Translations under genes and position numbers: made by a program | Source: JAGLTZ01 sp964637695 | GTDB taxonomy: Bacteria > Blakebacterota > Blakebacteria > Blakebacterales > Blakebacteraceae | NCBI GenBank assembly: GCA_964637695.1 | Contig: CAZWVF010000024.1 | Coordinates: forward strand, 1-36,649 | Length of the DNA stretch: 36,649 bases | Direction of reading: 5' to 3' | Shown here: one piece after another, positions 22,658 through 30,270 of the stretch | How positions within the stretch are numbered: position 1 is the first letter of the stretch | Layout of the letters: the number at the start of each line of letters is the position of its first letter | Notes under the pieces: generated by a model | The model's database searches: none | What the model was told of the DNA's origin: nothing | Seen by the model: only the letters and a program-made list of their open reading frames with translations

Positions 22658-23668
22658 ATGAGCCCACTGCGCAAACTACTGTTCCTGCTGTCACTCATCG
22701 TCGTTCTTTTCATCGTCGGAACGGTCGGTTACATGATCGTGGAAGGCACCTCTTTCATCGACGGACTCTATATGACGGTTATAACTCTGGCGTCTGTCGG
22801 TTATCGGGAAATTGTACCGCTGAGTACGCAGGGCAAGATATTCACCATAGGTCTTATCACACTGGGTGTTGGAACGGTCAGTTTCACGATTTTCACGATA
22901 GGCGGGATCGTTGTCGAAGGTCAGGTCCGGAAGATACTGGGGAGGAGACACTTGGAACGGCAGATAAAGGCCCTCAACAACCACTATATCATCTGTGGTT
23001 TCGGAAGGATGGGAAGGGTATTGGTGCACCAGCTTGCCCGGGAAAATGTACCCTTCGTTGTAATCGAGAACAACGAGGAGAAACTCAAGCTGGTGGCCGC
23101 GACAGATTACCTGTACGTCGTCGGAGACGCCACTATTGAGGATGTGCTGGAGGCTGCGAATATCAGGAAAGCGCGGGGTCTGATCACAACGGTTGCATCC
23201 GATGCAGACAATCTGTTCATAACCCTCTCGGCGCGCGGTTTGAATCCGGAGATGTTCATCATGGCCAGGGCGTTCGATGAACGGAGCGAGGGGAAGCTGC
23301 TCAGGGCGGGTGCCAACAGGGTTGTAGATCCCTATAGAATAGGCGGTATGCGCCTGGCCCACGCTATCCTGCGACCGGCCGTTGTGGAATTCATGGAGTT
23401 TGCAACACACAGGGCACACCTGGAGCTGGAGATGGAAGAGCTCAGAGTGATGGAGAGGAGTCAACTCTCGGGAGTTACCTTGAAGGATTCACAGATACGA
23501 ACCCGGTTCGGGTTGATGATCATCGCCATAAAGAGGAATGACGGATCGATGCTGTTCAATCCACCATCGGATACTGTTATCGATGAAGGTGACGTGCTTA
23601 TAACGATAGGTAAATCTGAAGATCTGCAGGACCTCGAGACTATACTCACTACTCCTGCTGTTGCGTAG
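22658..23668 (+). CDS. Two-TM potassium channel with RCK/TrkA domains
   Basis: A MthK/Kch-type channel subunit: TM1 about residues 8-28, a pore loop, TM2 about 61-85, then a cytoplasmic gating ring. The selectivity filter reads A-S-V-G-Y-R50, with Arg where the canonical TVGYGD has Gly. The RCK N domain (from about residue 109) opens with HYIICGFGRMGR, a Rossmann GxGxxG, and contains VVGDATIEDVL. The TrkA-C domain (about 250-335) ends in DEGDVLITIG. Such channels are usually gated by nucleotides, Ca2+ or NAD(H). Length 336 aa is standard. The last 20 bp overlap the converging gene 23649-24383. Confidence 0.92.
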   Translation: MSPLRKLLFLLSLIVVLFIVGTVGYMIVEGTSFIDGLYMTVITLASVGYREIVPLSTQGKIFTIGLITLGVGTVSFTIFTIGGIVVEGQVRKILGRRHLERQIKALNNHYIICGFGRMGRVLVHQLARENVPFVVIENNEEKLKLVAATDYLYVVGDATIEDVLEAANIRKARGLITTVASDADNLFITLSARGLNPEMFIMARAFDERSEGKLLRAGANRVVDPYRIGGMRLAHAILRPAVVEFMEFATHRAHLELEMEELRVMERSQLSGVTLKDSQIRTRFGLMIIAIKRNDGSMLFNPPSDTVIDEGDVLITIGKSEDLQDLETILTTPAVA

Positions 23669-24383
23669 GTCTGAGGGGACTGTTCAGTTCGAATCTGACG
23701 TCCTGTTCAGGCAGGTACTGCGCCACAAGCACCCTGGTGTTGCACTCGATCAGATATACAACCCTGCCGGCCATTCCAGTCACTTCCACATTCCACACAC
23801 TGAAAGATCCTGCCGGAGTGGTCGCGCTGGTCTGATTCACTACCCTGATGGTGATGGTGACCGGGCGATCGCTGGTCGGGTCGAAGAGGTTCGCTCTCCA
23901 CCTCAAACCGCTTTCCAGGGGCAGGGCACTGATGAGGAGGTCTACACTCTGATTGTCGAACCATCCCCTGAGCGGAAAGCTCTCCTTGATCATGACCGGA
24001 GTTGTCGCAGCCTGGCCGATTCCACTCCATACGATTGAACCGCTGACTATGAGAGAATCTGCACTGGAAGCATAGGTTATCCTGGCTGTGGTTGACCCTT
24101 CACCCGGCTGGTAGATGAAGGTGGATGATTCGATGGGAACCAGCGAGCCCGATTGAACCGTAAGGCTTCCCCTCTGAATGCGCGATCCCCGCAGGTCGCT
24201 CATCGATACGATCCGGTCGTTTTCCCTGCGTATCGTGCTGGTCAGTTCACCGAACCGGCTGCCGCCGGCGGTGACCTCATAGACCCATTTCCCTGTGGGT
24301 ATCTGGTCTGTCTGCAGAGGCAGTTCCTCACCCTGCAGGACGAGCAGAAAGGGAACGAGGCACAATTGCCGTATCAGATGCAT
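23649..24383 (-). CDS. Exported hypothetical protein, DUF3108-like
   Basis: A 244-aa protein with an N-terminal signal peptide (about residues 1-17) and a beta-strand-rich mature part. The sequence near residue 30 (GKWVYEVTAGGSRFGELTST) resembles the start of DUF3108-type envelope proteins, where a Y-x-V-x-x-G-x-x-x-G pattern is common, and the C-terminal VWNVEVTG segment also fits that type. The similarity was judged by eye and is weak. AGGAG lies 4 nt before the ATG. It ends overlapping the potassium channel gene and starts in a 155-bp region divergent to the SmpA-like gene. Confidence 0.6.
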   Translation of the reverse strand: MHLIRQLCLVPFLLVLQGEELPLQTDQIPTGKWVYEVTAGGSRFGELTSTIRRENDRIVSMSDLRGSRIQRGSLTVQSGSLVPIESSTFIYQPGEGSTTARITYASSADSLIVSGSIVWSGIGQAATTPVMIKESFPLRGWFDNQSVDLLISALPLESGLRWRANLFDPTSDRPVTITIRVVNQTSATTPAGSFSVWNVEVTGMAGRVVYLIECNTRVLVAQYLPEQDVRFELNSPLRPTQQQE

Positions 24384-24450
24384 CTGGCTCCTGTCATATG
24401 CATATTTTAATCACTCTCTGCACTTTTTACGAATGGTGCAACGGCTCCTC

Positions 24451-24471
24451 GACGTCTAATGTGCAGACGTC
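24451..24471. promoter_or_regulatory. Inverted repeat between divergent genes, candidate operator
   Basis: GACGTCT (24451-24457) and AGACGTC (24465-24471) form perfect 7-bp arms with a 7-nt spacer, centred between two divergently transcribed envelope genes. This spacing suits a dimeric regulator on one DNA face. No matching promoter boxes were convincing. Role is inferred. Confidence 0.4.
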
Positions 24472-24538
24472 TTAGAATCAAGGTAGTTCGTTGTTTAAAT
24501 GCGATTCAGGGCACTTGGTTTAAACGGGGATCGAGATT

Positions 24539-24928
24539 ATGCGTCTTAATCTGATCGAAAAGAAGGTGGTCCGTGCGGTCGGAGTAGCTCTTGCCGTCGT
24601 GGCAGTAGCGTTCGTGGGACTCGCCATGGTCGGACGTTATCGAATATTCTCTGAACAAAAAGAGCTCGAGCAACGTCGTCAATATGAGCAGGAGATGGCT
24701 CAGCTGATGGAAGAGGAACTGCTGGCCGAGGGGATGCCGCGGGGAGTTGTTCGTGCTACACTGGGTCCGCCCGATTCTACTTTCGGGGAGGGTGAACTTT
24801 CTGAAACCTGGTATTATTTCCAGACGAACAACTACGGAGAGGTTCTGCTCAAGTTCGAAAGGGATCAACTGATTCAGGTCGAAAGGATTCAGGAGGACAC
24901 CGATCCTCCTTTAAGCCGGTTACAATAA
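24539..24928 (+). CDS. Small membrane protein with SmpA/BamE-like domain
   Basis: A 129-aa protein with an N-terminal transmembrane helix (about residues 11-32), a charged coiled-coil-like stretch (37-63, rich in Glu/Gln) and then a compact region beginning GMPRGVVRATLGPPDST (65-81) and continuing ETWYYFQTNNYGEVLLKFERDQLIQV. The pattern G-M-x-x-x-x-V-x-x-x-L-G-x-P followed by W-Y-Y is characteristic of SmpA/OmlA (BamE) folds. It has no lipobox, unlike BamE. The next gene, an outer-membrane-type protein, begins 9 bp later. It may help outer-membrane assembly, but evidence is structural similarity only. Confidence 0.62.
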   Translation: MRLNLIEKKVVRAVGVALAVVAVAFVGLAMVGRYRIFSEQKELEQRRQYEQEMAQLMEEELLAEGMPRGVVRATLGPPDSTFGEGELSETWYYFQTNNYGEVLLKFERDQLIQVERIQEDTDPPLSRLQ

Positions 24929-24937
24929 GGAAAGCAT

Positions 24938-25633
24938 ATGTCCGTAAGACGTCTTGTTTCCACCACCACACTCATACTGCTGCTGGTCGGTCTGACCGCG
25001 GTGCCTGTCATGGCTCAGTTCACTCCCCGGTTCAGCACTCAGAAGAAGGGTCCGCCTCACCAGTGGCATATCGGGTTTGGCAGTACGGTGGTGAACCTCG
25101 GCGACCACTCAAATGAATACTGGCCTGTTCTCAATGAGGCGGTCCCTATCCTGCAGCTCCGGCTGGGTGTGGCGATCCCTCTCAAAGGGGAGACTCTGTT
25201 CCTCCTTCCAGAGGTTGAAGCACATTTTGCGTCAACCTATGGTGAATATGTGGATCCTCAGACACAGATCTATTCGGACGTGAACAGTATCAGCCAGCAG
25301 GGTTTCTCCGTACTTTTAAGTGTGATGAAGACGGCAGATGAACGCCGCACGCTGTGGGGAGGAGGTCTCGGCTACTATACTACAAAACATAATCCTGTTA
25401 CTCCTGAGAGTATGGGTCTTTATGATCCGCCGCTCGAATTTTTTCGGGATCCCTTCATGCACATGGGCATAGGTATGCAGCTCTTCGCGGCGAGGTCGAT
25501 ACTCTCGATCAGGGAGGACATCAACCTGATGCTCGAGGGACGGTACAAGGTAGCACTGATGGATGGGATTTCTGGCGAAATACAGCTCCTGATGAGCGAG
25601 TTTATAATCTCTGCATTCCTTACGATAAAATAG
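24938..25633 (+). CDS. Exported hypothetical protein, likely outer-membrane beta-barrel
   Basis: A 231-aa protein with a clear signal peptide (about residues 1-27, ending VMAQ), then alternating hydrophobic and polar strands: HIGFGSTVVNLG, LRLGVAIPLKG, TLFLLPEVEAHF, GGGLGYYT, GIGMQLFAARSI. The last strand ends FIISAFLTIK. This suggests a small 8-10-stranded barrel or a porin-like protein. AAGGA lies 7 nt before the ATG. It sits in a string of envelope genes. The family is not recognised. Confidence 0.65.
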   Translation: MSVRRLVSTTTLILLLVGLTAVPVMAQFTPRFSTQKKGPPHQWHIGFGSTVVNLGDHSNEYWPVLNEAVPILQLRLGVAIPLKGETLFLLPEVEAHFASTYGEYVDPQTQIYSDVNSISQQGFSVLLSVMKTADERRTLWGGGLGYYTTKHNPVTPESMGLYDPPLEFFRDPFMHMGIGMQLFAARSILSIREDINLMLEGRYKVALMDGISGEIQLLMSEFIISAFLTIK

Positions 25634-25663
25634 ATACAAACCAGTCCCCCTTAGATTGGGATC

Positions 25664-26188
25664 GTGATTTCATTGGATAGATTGAGACCCACCGACAGCG
25701 GAACGGCTCTGATATATCTGCTTGCAGTCAGTCTCATTATTTCGTCACTCAGCGCGTGTGATCACGGTATGGGACCGGTCGGCGCTGGTCCCACCGGTCT
25801 GCGAGGCAGGGTTACGCTGCTGGGAGAATGGCCTCCAGATACCGGGATCGTGGCTGTAGCGCTTTTCGTTGAGAAACCGGTCAGTTCGGAGAGCGATTTT
25901 CCCGTCAAATTCAAACAGGCTCCGGCCGGCAGCTCTCAGTTCGATTACGAGTGGGAATTCTCAGCGGGAGGAGTGTTCGGGTACCTGGTTGTTGTCTGGC
26001 TTGCCGAGGGCGCCAACCTTTTCGATATCGGTGCGTGGGTGGAAATCGGATTTTATGCCGAACCGGGATCTCCCGATCAACCGGGTGAGGTCCTCATAAC
26101 ACCGAGTGAGTTCCTGAGGATAGATCTGACCGGTGATTTCTCCAGAGTTCCCGGCAGCAGGCAGGATGCAGAGGGGAAGGGACCGTGA
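25664..26188 (+). CDS. Hypothetical lipoprotein upstream of a TonB receptor
   Basis: A 174-aa protein whose residues 17-31 are hydrophobic and lead to a lipobox L-S-A-C at about residue 32. The mature domain begins with a Gly/Pro-rich linker and then GLRGRVTLLGEWP, a strand-rich region resembling an immunoglobulin-like or carboxypeptidase-regulatory fold. The GTG start at 25664 has only a weak ribosome binding site. Its stop overlaps the GTG start of the TonB-dependent receptor, so the pair is translationally coupled. A role as surface partner of the receptor is plausible but inferred. Confidence 0.65.
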   Translation: MISLDRLRPTDSGTALIYLLAVSLIISSLSACDHGMGPVGAGPTGLRGRVTLLGEWPPDTGIVAVALFVEKPVSSESDFPVKFKQAPAGSSQFDYEWEFSAGGVFGYLVVVWLAEGANLFDIGAWVEIGFYAEPGSPDQPGEVLITPSEFLRIDLTGDFSRVPGSRQDAEGKGP

Positions 26189-28317
26189 GAACCCTTCTTC
26201 TGCTGTTCCTGCTGCAGGCTGGACCTGTCGAGGGCCAGACAGGTACCGGGACTATCGCGGGGACCGTCTCTGATGCGGGCAGTCACCTGCCCCTGCCTGC
26301 TGCCAATATCATCGTCGAGGGAACCGTGCTGGGCGCCATGTCCGGCAGAGAGGGCCAGTACCGGATACCTGAGGTCCCGGAGGGCCTGTACAGGATTCGA
26401 TTCTCCGTGATGGGTTACAGGACTGAAATGCGCCGGGTAACCGTAATATCCGGAGTCACAATTTCAGTAGATGTTGAACTTCAGCAGATACCGCTGGCCC
26501 TGCCCGATGTGGTTGTAACCGCCGCCAGAAAAGAGCAGAGGATAGAAGAAGCGGCGTCATCTGTGGCTGTGGTTACCTCCCGGCAGCTTGAAATCAGGTC
26601 GGCACCGCGACTCGACACGGTTCTTCCGCTGGTTCCCGGTGTGACGATGATCGATGATCAACTGGGCATAAGAGGATCAACCGGATACAACAGGGGGGCG
26701 GGGGGGCGCGTTCTGGTTCTGCTGGATGGCGTGCCTGCCATGGGGGGTGATTCGGGCAATGTGCGGTGGGATACGCTGCCCGCGGAGGTGGTGGAGCGGG
26801 TTGAGGTTGTAAAGGGGGCTGCCAGCTCTCTCTACGGATCCTCTGCAATGGGCGGTGTTGTCAATGTTCTGACCCGATCTGCCCACCGCGGTCCATCCAC
26901 ATATGCACGATTGAGAATCGGCAGCTGGGATCAACCCTACTTTCAGGAGTATCGTTTCAAGAAGGAGCGAAAATATACCAGGGGGGGTGAAGCAACACTC
27001 GTTCGACCTGTAGGAGGGCTGGGTCTGCTGGTATCCGGCGGGTATGAGTTCACAGATGGATTCAGAGAGAATGGGTGGGGACGCTACGGTCATCTGCTCA
27101 TGAAGGTTGAAGGACCGGAGGGGAGGGGAGACCGCTGGAATGCAGTAGCCACGCTGGCCAGAAATGAGCGGGGGCATTTCGTGGAGTGGAGGGAGGTGAA
27201 CGACCCGTATGAAGTGGCGGTGACGTCCAGAGGAGACTGGCTGCGGTCGGACAAGGTGATGGTTACTTCCACCTGGCGGCGTCTGCTCGGTACCGGTGCC
27301 TACCTGCAGCTGCAGCCCCACATCTTCGGAGTGAAGTGGAAGAACTTCTTCCATGACAACGATGACTCAGCCGAGGTACTGCGCTCCGCTCTTGACTTTC
27401 AGGCAGTATCTGCATCCCGTATCGGAACTCTGACAATGGGCGCAATGGCGGCCACTACAGGAGTGGATGCCACCATGTACGGTCAGCACCGCGTATGGGA
27501 GAGTGCCCTCTATATGCAGGACGAGGCAGAGGTGACCGGCTCAATCCGGATAAGTGCCGGAGGACGGTTAGACCTTCACTCCACTGATGCCACACCGACA
27601 CGCCTGGTATTCAGCCCGAAGGCAGCCCTGATCCACACACCTGCTGAGAACCTGGTGCTACGACTTACTGCCAGCCGGGGGTTCCGTGCGCCGAGTGTCG
27701 CCGAAACATTCATTTCCGCTGCTACCTCCGGTTTCACGGTGATCCCGAATCTGGAACTGGAACCGGAGACCATGTGGAGCGGGGAGGTGGGCGGGAGCTG
27801 GATGCCGCTGGCGGTTGTCAGGATCGAGGGATCACTCTTCGTCAACAGGTATTCCTCAATGATAGAGGGGGTAAGAGTGACAGGCGGCGACATCCAGTTC
27901 CGCAATCTGCACCGGGCCCGACTTCAGGGTGCCGAACTGGCGCTTCAGGCTGCTCATCCCGACGGCTGGCTCCGGGGTGGGGCGTCATACCTCTGGCTCT
28001 CAGCCCGAAACCTGGATGACGGGAGAGTGCTGGCTTACCGCAGGCCGAAACGGGGCACCATTACGGTGGAAGTGACGGGGCGCTGGTGGAGTATCGCTAC
28101 AGACCTGCTCTACGGAGCCACCATGGGCCGGACCGCGGTCTACGAATACGACAGGCGTATTCCTTTCTATCGAGTTGACGGGCGTCTCTCCGCCCGCTTT
28201 AAAGGGATGAGGGTGATAGTGCAGGGACGCAACCTGACCGAATACTCATACACCGACATCGAACGCAACCTCTCTCCGCCGCGCGAGTGGCTGATGTCAC
28301 TCGAATGGTCGTGGTGA
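26185..28317 (+). CDS. TonB-dependent outer-membrane receptor
   Basis: Imports a scarce large substrate across the outer membrane, driven by TonB. Order of parts: short signal peptide (residues 1-17), carboxypeptidase-D-regulatory-like domain (about 21-105) with PAANIIVEGT and YRIPEVPEG, a TonB-box-like DVVVTA (about 108-113), the plug domain (about 118-235) with LVLLDGVPAMGG and VERVEVVKGAASSLYGSSAMGGVVNV, and a 22-strand barrel to the C-terminal Trp. Length 710 aa is typical. GTG start overlaps the preceding lipoprotein gene. The nuclease gene begins in its last codons. Substrate is unknown. Confidence 0.93.
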   Translation: MRTLLLLFLLQAGPVEGQTGTGTIAGTVSDAGSHLPLPAANIIVEGTVLGAMSGREGQYRIPEVPEGLYRIRFSVMGYRTEMRRVTVISGVTISVDVELQQIPLALPDVVVTAARKEQRIEEAASSVAVVTSRQLEIRSAPRLDTVLPLVPGVTMIDDQLGIRGSTGYNRGAGGRVLVLLDGVPAMGGDSGNVRWDTLPAEVVERVEVVKGAASSLYGSSAMGGVVNVLTRSAHRGPSTYARLRIGSWDQPYFQEYRFKKERKYTRGGEATLVRPVGGLGLLVSGGYEFTDGFRENGWGRYGHLLMKVEGPEGRGDRWNAVATLARNERGHFVEWREVNDPYEVAVTSRGDWLRSDKVMVTSTWRRLLGTGAYLQLQPHIFGVKWKNFFHDNDDSAEVLRSALDFQAVSASRIGTLTMGAMAATTGVDATMYGQHRVWESALYMQDEAEVTGSIRISAGGRLDLHSTDATPTRLVFSPKAALIHTPAENLVLRLTASRGFRAPSVAETFISAATSGFTVIPNLELEPETMWSGEVGGSWMPLAVVRIEGSLFVNRYSSMIEGVRVTGGDIQFRNLHRARLQGAELALQAAHPDGWLRGGASYLWLSARNLDDGRVLAYRRPKRGTITVEVTGRWWSIATDLLYGATMGRTAVYEYDRRIPFYRVDGRLSARFKGMRVIVQGRNLTEYSYTDIERNLSPPREWLMSLEWSW

Positions 28318-28832
28318 CCGGGAGGAAAACCGCCCCTTTTCACAGATACTCTCTGACACTTCCTGTCTTCCTTCTGTGCGGTCTGCATCTTCTCCTTTCC
28401 TCATGCTCGCAGTTGACCGCTTCCGAAGAGTGGGTTTCAGTTGATCGCGTGATAGATGGCGATACCCTGCTGCTGGAGGATGATCGACGGGTCCGTCTGC
28501 TGGGGCTCGATGCTCCTGAAATGGGTAGGGGAGGTGGGTCCCCGGAATGTTTTGCACCCGAAGCGACTGCTTACCTGACCCTTCTCATCAGTGAAACTGA
28601 AGGGCGTATCCGCCTCGAAACTGATAAGAGGCGTCTGGATGTGTACGGACGCGTACTCGCTTACCTGTGGAACAGGCAGGGGGAGATGCTCAACGAAAAG
28701 ATATTGAGGGAGGGGTACGCACTATTTGTGCCGGAAAGCGACGCAATCAGATGGAACGACAGGCTCCGTCAGGCAGGAGAGGAGGCAAGGAGATCCCTGA
28801 GAGGACTGTGGCATCCGGATGCCTGTCCTTAG
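28305..28832 (+). CDS. Lipoprotein of the thermonuclease (SNase) family
   Basis: A staphylococcal-nuclease-fold enzyme that cleaves DNA and RNA with Ca2+ at the cell surface or in the periplasm. A lipobox L-S-S-C34 follows a hydrophobic stretch (about residues 16-33). Catalytic residues are conserved: IDGD53T, VR64LLGLD69APE72 and YGR116VLAYLW; the C-terminus GLWHPDACP also fits. Numbering is from ATG 28305; GTG 28287 and GTG 28314 are other possible starts. All three overlap the end of the TonB receptor gene, so it is part of that operon. Nuclease activity is strongly supported; its biological target is not known. Confidence 0.9.
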   Translation: MVVVTGRKTAPFHRYSLTLPVFLLCGLHLLLSSCSQLTASEEWVSVDRVIDGDTLLLEDDRRVRLLGLDAPEMGRGGGSPECFAPEATAYLTLLISETEGRIRLETDKRRLDVYGRVLAYLWNRQGEMLNEKILREGYALFVPESDAIRWNDRLRQAGEEARRSLRGLWHPDACP

Positions 28833-28941
28833 TGCCCCTGGTGCCCTGTACCGGATTACAATGGTTGCCGAATCGCTGCAGCCGGGTTAATGTGTGGCCG
28901 ACCGATAAGAGACTTCTGCAATTCTCATTAAGGGTACTGGA

Positions 28942-30252
28942 GTGACTTCCGATAGTGAAAAGCGTTCAGTGAGTATATTAAGCAGGATCAGGGGTATGAA
29001 GCTCCATACCCAGATCCTGATAGCTCTGATCCTGGGGGCTGTCCTTGGTCCTGTACCTTTCCTGAAGAGCTTTGCCATAGCGATCAAACCACTAGGTGAT
29101 GCATTCATCAACCTGCTGGTCATGGTAGTGGTTCCTCTTATCATGGCCTCCCTGATAGTCGGAACGGCCAGCCTGGGGGATCTGCGCAAGCTGGGGCGCA
29201 TCGGAGCCAAGACGGTCGGTTTCTATCTGTTCGCAACGGCACTGGCAGTGACCTTCGGTCTGGCTGCGGGCCTGATCCTCGGGCCCGGTACCGGAATGGA
29301 CGATGAGATCAGGGACCGGATGGTTGCCGAGTATGCCGAGAATGCCTCGGCGAGGGTCGATCAGGCCATAGCCCAGCGGGAGAAGACATCTATCGGAGAA
29401 TTCCTGGTGCGGATCATACCGCGCAATCCCTTCAAGGCGATGGCAGATACAGATTTCCTGGGGATCATTTTCTTCGCACTCCTCTTCGGGATCACCTTGA
29501 CACTTCTGGCCGAGGAGAAGCGCAAACCGATTGTGGATGTGCTCAATTCGGTGAACGACGCCATGATCATGATGGTCAAGCTGGTGATGAAGGTGGCTCC
29601 GATCGGCGTCTTTGCTCTCATAGCAGCGGTGGCCGCCCAGTTCGGCTATCAGGTTCTGCTGCCTCTGCTGAAATACGTGACGATCGCCGTGGGGACGATG
29701 ATCGTCTATGCGGTCCTCTTCTACCCTCCCATCCTCCGTATGGTGGGAATGCCTCCTCTGCTCTTCTTCAAGCGTTATTACGAGGTGATGCTCTTCGCCT
29801 TCTCCACTTCCTCCAGCAATGCCACACTGCCGCTCAACCTGCAGGTTTCGGAGGAGGATCTGGGGGTCTCAAGCGATGTGGCCTCCTTTGTGCTTCCGCT
29901 GGGTGCCACGGTGAATATGAACGGTACCGCCATCTACCAGGGTGTGAGTGTGATATTCATCGCCCAGGTAGCGGGCTGGGATCTGACCACGGCAGACCTT
30001 CTGAACGTGATCCTAATGGCCACTCTCGCATCAATAGGCGCCGCGGGTGTACCGGGCATCGGCATGGTGACCCTGACTCTGGTTCTGACCCAGCTCGGGA
30101 TAGACCTTACCTGGATAGCGATGGTTGTGGGTGTCGAGCGGATTCTGGATATGACCAGAACGGCGGTCAACGTCACCGGAGACACTGTATGCGCCGTGTT
30201 TGTAGCCAAGACAGAAGGAGAACTGGTCATACCGGCAGAGGACCACATCTGA
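28942..30252 (+). CDS. Glutamate/aspartate or dicarboxylate:cation symporter (DAACS family)
   Basis: An inner-membrane secondary transporter with the GltPh fold. Eight transmembrane segments and two re-entrant hairpins are expected and visible. HP1 contains S-T-S-S-S-N293, and TM7 contains the Na+-binding N-M-N-G-T (325-329). HP2 holds GAAGVPG. TM8 reads D403-M-T-R406-T-A-V-N410-V-T-G-D414: the equivalents of GltPh D394, R397, N401 and D405 are kept, so an acidic amino acid is the likely substrate. An extended hydrophilic loop (about 117-152) lies between TM3 and TM4. Length 436 aa is normal. The GTG start has AGGG 8 nt upstream. It converges on the NhaC antiporter gene with 18 bp between stops. 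Confidence 0.94.
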   Translation: MTSDSEKRSVSILSRIRGMKLHTQILIALILGAVLGPVPFLKSFAIAIKPLGDAFINLLVMVVVPLIMASLIVGTASLGDLRKLGRIGAKTVGFYLFATALAVTFGLAAGLILGPGTGMDDEIRDRMVAEYAENASARVDQAIAQREKTSIGEFLVRIIPRNPFKAMADTDFLGIIFFALLFGITLTLLAEEKRKPIVDVLNSVNDAMIMMVKLVMKVAPIGVFALIAAVAAQFGYQVLLPLLKYVTIAVGTMIVYAVLFYPPILRMVGMPPLLFFKRYYEVMLFAFSTSSSNATLPLNLQVSEEDLGVSSDVASFVLPLGATVNMNGTAIYQGVSVIFIAQVAGWDLTTADLLNVILMATLASIGAAGVPGIGMVTLTLVLTQLGIDLTWIAMVVGVERILDMTRTAVNVTGDTVCAVFVAKTEGELVIPAEDHI

Positions 30253-30270
30253 CAATGCCGGTCTGATTTA

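Noticed and set aside
22651..23139. A 162-codon frame overlapping the potassium channel in another frame.
   Set aside because: The channel frame holds the filter and RCK motifs; the alternative is rich in Arg/Cys/His and looks like out-of-frame translation.
28833..28941. Possible third copy of the leader block upstream of the symporter gene.
   Set aside because: Only short pieces (around GCAGCCGGGTTAATG) resemble the core, spacing and order do not match, so similarity is probably chance.
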